Origin: Bacillota bacterium | Lineage (GTDB): Bacteria; Bacillota; Sulfobacillia; JAJZYS01; JAJZLH01 | Direction: 5' to 3' | Length of the DNA stretch: 6,868 bases | Assembly (NCBI GenBank): GCA_021850485.1 | Contig: JAJZLY010000013.1 | Location: forward strand, 1 to 6,868 | Shown here: positions 4,890-6,868 of the stretch, piece by piece | Layout of the letters: every line of letters begins with the position of its first letter | Numbering within the stretch: the stretch's first letter is position 1 | Program-made: the position numbers and the translations under genes | The notes under the pieces: generated by a model | Told to the model about the DNA's origin: nothing | What the model saw: the letters and a program-made list of their open reading frames with translations, nothing else | The model's database searches: none

Positions 4890-6728
4890 TCAGGCTGAAA
4901 ACCGCGCCAGAAACTCGTCCAGGATACGGAACAATTGCATCTTCTGACCGATTTCAGCGCTGTAGTGCCCCTGTGCGCCCAGTCGGTGGTAGACGAAGTC
5001 TTTGCCCTCAACCTTGCCTAGTTCAAGCAACCGATCGCGAAACGACTCAGCCTGACTCAGCGGGCAACGCGGATCGTTTTCCCCTTGCGCCATCACCACT
5101 GGCACGCGGACTTGCGCCACCTCATGGATCGGCGACGCCTGCCGGTAGCGGTCCGGAACTTCTTGAGGTGAGCCTTTGAACAGCATCTTCAGGTACGACT
5201 TGTAACTTTCCATCGAGTCATCGTACAGCCGGGCCCAGTCGGTGATGCCAACGATCGCCAGGCCGCCGGCCCACAGCTCGGGATAGTGGGTCAGCTGGCG
5301 ATAGGTCATATACCCGCCGTATGAGCCGCCAGCACACAAGATGGCGTCTGGGTCGATGTCTGGGTCCTGCCGCAAGAAGGCATTCCCAGCCGCCACGTCA
5401 GCGGCGTCGCCGCAGCCAATGTCGCCTAGGTTTAAATCCTTGAACGCACGACCGTAGCCTGTGGACCCACGGTAGTTGACCTGGAGCACGGCGAAGCCGC
5501 GATCACAGATGATCTGGACGGCTGGATCAAACATCTCGAAGTCGTTTCCGGTCGGGCCGCCATGCACCCAGACCACTGCCGGCAACCGCTGTCCTTGGCG
5601 ACGGGGGGGTTTATATAAAATGCCGTGAACGGTCAGGTCTCCACTGGCAAAGCTGACCGGGGATCCCGGTACAAAGCGATGGCCGGCCAAGGGGCCATAG
5701 CGGGCGTCAATCAGCACCCGCAGCCCAGTCCTATTCACCGCCATCAGCCGGAAGCGATGCGTGGTGTCGGAATGTTCGATCACCACTTCGCCGCTAGCAG
5801 CGTACCCATGCGGCCAAGCCAACCCAGGCGGGGTATCAAGCACGGTGCGGGCGGCTGTGTCCAGGTCGATCTCGATCAAACGCGTCGAGGTGCCTGCAGC
5901 GACCGTCGTCAGAAGCCGCCGCGAGTCCAGCGTGAAGCCTACGGGACCTTCGTCTGACGCCTCGTCTCCTAAAAAGCGCACCTCTGCTGTGGTCAGATCG
6001 ATCACGCCCGGCTGGGAGACACCGGATCGGTCCGTGGAGAAGGCCAGCCAGCGGCCATCTCGGGAGATAGCCCGCGCCCAATCCCGATTTCCATCCCCTG
6101 AGGAATAGAGGCAGGTCAGCCCGCTGCCATCGCGCCCCACCCGGTAGACGTCTTCATTCCGGGCGTTCTTGGACTGGCTGCCAGTCAGGTAGATGAAGCG
6201 GCCATCCACCGACCAGTCGACGGCGCTGACCGGATTGGGAAAGTCAGTCAACTGACGGACTTCCAGACTATCCAGGTTGAGCAGGTACAAATTCAACTGG
6301 CCGGCCCGAGACGAGACGACGATTAATTCCCGCCCGTCTGGAGCAAATGGGCCGGGAAAGTCCTGGCCTGGGCTGCTGGTCAACTGGCGGACGCCGCCGC
6401 TGGCGAGATCCACCGAAAACAAATTGTGCTGCTCGTCTCCATCTTGGTCTCGGCCAAAGACGATAGTCGCCCCATCCCGACTCCAGACCAGCGGCGTCAT
6501 CAGGGTGGCAGGCAGGAGGCCATCGCCGATCTGGGTCACCTCGGCCCCTGCACTCAGCTCTTGGACATATAACTGCATCCGACCGCTGCGATCTGAGCCA
6601 AAAGCGACTTTGGTTCCCGACTCATCGAGGACCACTGCGTAATTCTCCGGCAAGCTGACCAGGTCTTCGAGCTCGATCCGCGCTGCCACCTCACAACCCC
6701 CCGTTGCCAGGCAATTGAGTCGGGCCAT
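4890..6728 (-). CDS. S9-family prolyl-oligopeptidase-like serine peptidase
   Basis: A cytosolic alpha/beta-hydrolase peptidase of the prolyl oligopeptidase / acylaminoacyl-peptidase group that cleaves short or N-blocked peptides. Counting from ATG 6728 (612 aa), residues about 20-355 form a propeller with TolB/WD-like repeats (for example FAPDGRELIVVSS and SRDGRWLAFSTD). Residues about 369-612 are the hydrolase: HGGP oxyanion loop (389-392), NYRGSTGYG (418-426), nucleophile S469 in GGSYGG, D552 in ENDPR and H588 in QGHYS complete the triad. No signal peptide is seen. The start is ambiguous. ATG 6728 has AGG 6 bases upstream but adds 13 odd residues (including CLATGGC); GTG 6689 has a G6 run 7 bases upstream and gives a more typical N-terminus. 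The gene lies 19 bases after the yqeY-like stop (58 if GTG is used), so co-transcription is likely. Substrate is unknown. Confidence 0.94.
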   Translation of the reverse strand: MARLNCLATGGCEVAARIELEDLVSLPENYAVVLDESGTKVAFGSDRSGRMQLYVQELSAGAEVTQIGDGLLPATLMTPLVWSRDGATIVFGRDQDGDEQHNLFSVDLASGGVRQLTSSPGQDFPGPFAPDGRELIVVSSRAGQLNLYLLNLDSLEVRQLTDFPNPVSAVDWSVDGRFIYLTGSQSKNARNEDVYRVGRDGSGLTCLYSSGDGNRDWARAISRDGRWLAFSTDRSGVSQPGVIDLTTAEVRFLGDEASDEGPVGFTLDSRRLLTTVAAGTSTRLIEIDLDTAARTVLDTPPGLAWPHGYAASGEVVIEHSDTTHRFRLMAVNRTGLRVLIDARYGPLAGHRFVPGSPVSFASGDLTVHGILYKPPRRQGQRLPAVVWVHGGPTGNDFEMFDPAVQIICDRGFAVLQVNYRGSTGYGRAFKDLNLGDIGCGDAADVAAGNAFLRQDPDIDPDAILCAGGSYGGYMTYRQLTHYPELWAGGLAIVGITDWARLYDDSMESYKSYLKMLFKGSPQEVPDRYRQASPIHEVAQVRVPVVMAQGENDPRCPLSQAESFRDRLLELGKVEGKDFVYHRLGAQGHYSAEIGQKMQLFRILDEFLARFSA

Positions 6729-6747
6729 TCGCTACCTGTGGGGCCGG

Positions 6748-6868
6748 TCAGCCCAGCTGCTTCTCCACGGCCTGACGAAGCGCTGTGCCATCGACTTGGC
6801 CGCGCAATTTCGGCACCAACACCGCCATCATCCGGCCCAGATCCGCCTTGGAGTTGGCCCCCAACTCG
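6748..6868 (-). CDS. yqeY: GatB/YqeY-domain protein, C-terminal fragment
   Basis: Only the last 39 codons and the TGA stop are in the window; the gene begins beyond 6868. The visible residues (ELGANSKADLGRMMAVLVPKLRG, then QVDGTALRQAVEKQLG) match the end of the YqeY family, in which the last small helical bundle resembles the tail domain of the GatB subunit of Asp/Glu-tRNA amidotransferase. The family is about 150 residues; its biochemical role is poorly defined but a link to tRNA or translation is assumed from the GatB homology. It is upstream of, and on the same strand as, the S9 peptidase gene, with a 19-base gap to that gene's most upstream start. The family assignment rests on a short stretch but the motif is distinctive. 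Confidence 0.85.
   Translation of the reverse strand, partial: ELGANSKADLGRMMAVLVPKLRGQVDGTALRQAVEKQLG

Noticed and set aside
4190-5179. Plus-strand open frame of 329 codons spanning the transporter and the end of the peptidase gene
   Set aside because: It is an alternate frame of the transporter, with Pro/Gly/Arg-rich sequence, and it runs through the convergent junction into the antisense of the S9 gene.
1-6868. A new multi-gene defence, mobile or biosynthetic system
   Set aside because: All six genes belong to known families with housekeeping or general metabolic roles. There are no nuclease, transposase, integrase, toxin-antitoxin, CRISPR or repeat-array signals.

Overview
This is a GC-rich (roughly 60%+) bacterial chromosomal window. 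It holds six protein genes, two of them cut by the window edges, and no RNA genes, mobile elements, CRISPR arrays or phage genes that I can see. The S-layer-anchored cell-wall enzyme suggests a monoderm or S-layer-bearing lineage such as Bacillota or Chloroflexota. The sequence alone does not fix the taxon.

Layout. (1) Positions 1-897, minus: trpS, tryptophanyl-tRNA synthetase, complete at its N-terminus and cut at its C-terminus by the window edge. (2) Positions 898-1176: a divergent intergenic region with an extended -10 promoter for trpS and a sigma70-like promoter for the next gene. (3) Positions 1177-2631, plus: a secreted serine D-Ala-D-Ala carboxypeptidase (peptidase S11, DacF-like) whose C-terminus consists of SLH repeats. 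(4) Positions 2694-3815, plus: a FAD-dependent oxidase of the monomeric sarcosine oxidase / N-methyl-tryptophan oxidase (SolA) family with its covalent-flavin and active-site residues intact. (5) A compact hairpin at 3841-3858, then a ten-helix EamA/DMT-family transporter ending at 4874. (6) From the other direction, a GatB/YqeY-domain protein (3' end only, 6748-6868) followed by an S9-family prolyl-oligopeptidase-like serine peptidase (6728-4890). The peptidase converges on the transporter with a 15-base gap.

How the genes relate. The window is mostly housekeeping and general metabolism: translation (trpS, yqeY), wall maturation (dacF-like), N-methyl amino acid oxidation (solA-like), small-molecule transport (eamA) and peptide turnover (S9). 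The three plus-strand genes run in series and could be partly co-transcribed, but they share no obvious pathway. The oxidase and transporter could be a loose metabolic pair. I see no convincing new multi-gene system. The more notable details are the SLH-tethered carboxypeptidase with an atypical second catalytic motif and no room for a PBP5-type C-terminal domain, the CUUG hairpin between solA and eamA, and several start-site ambiguities.
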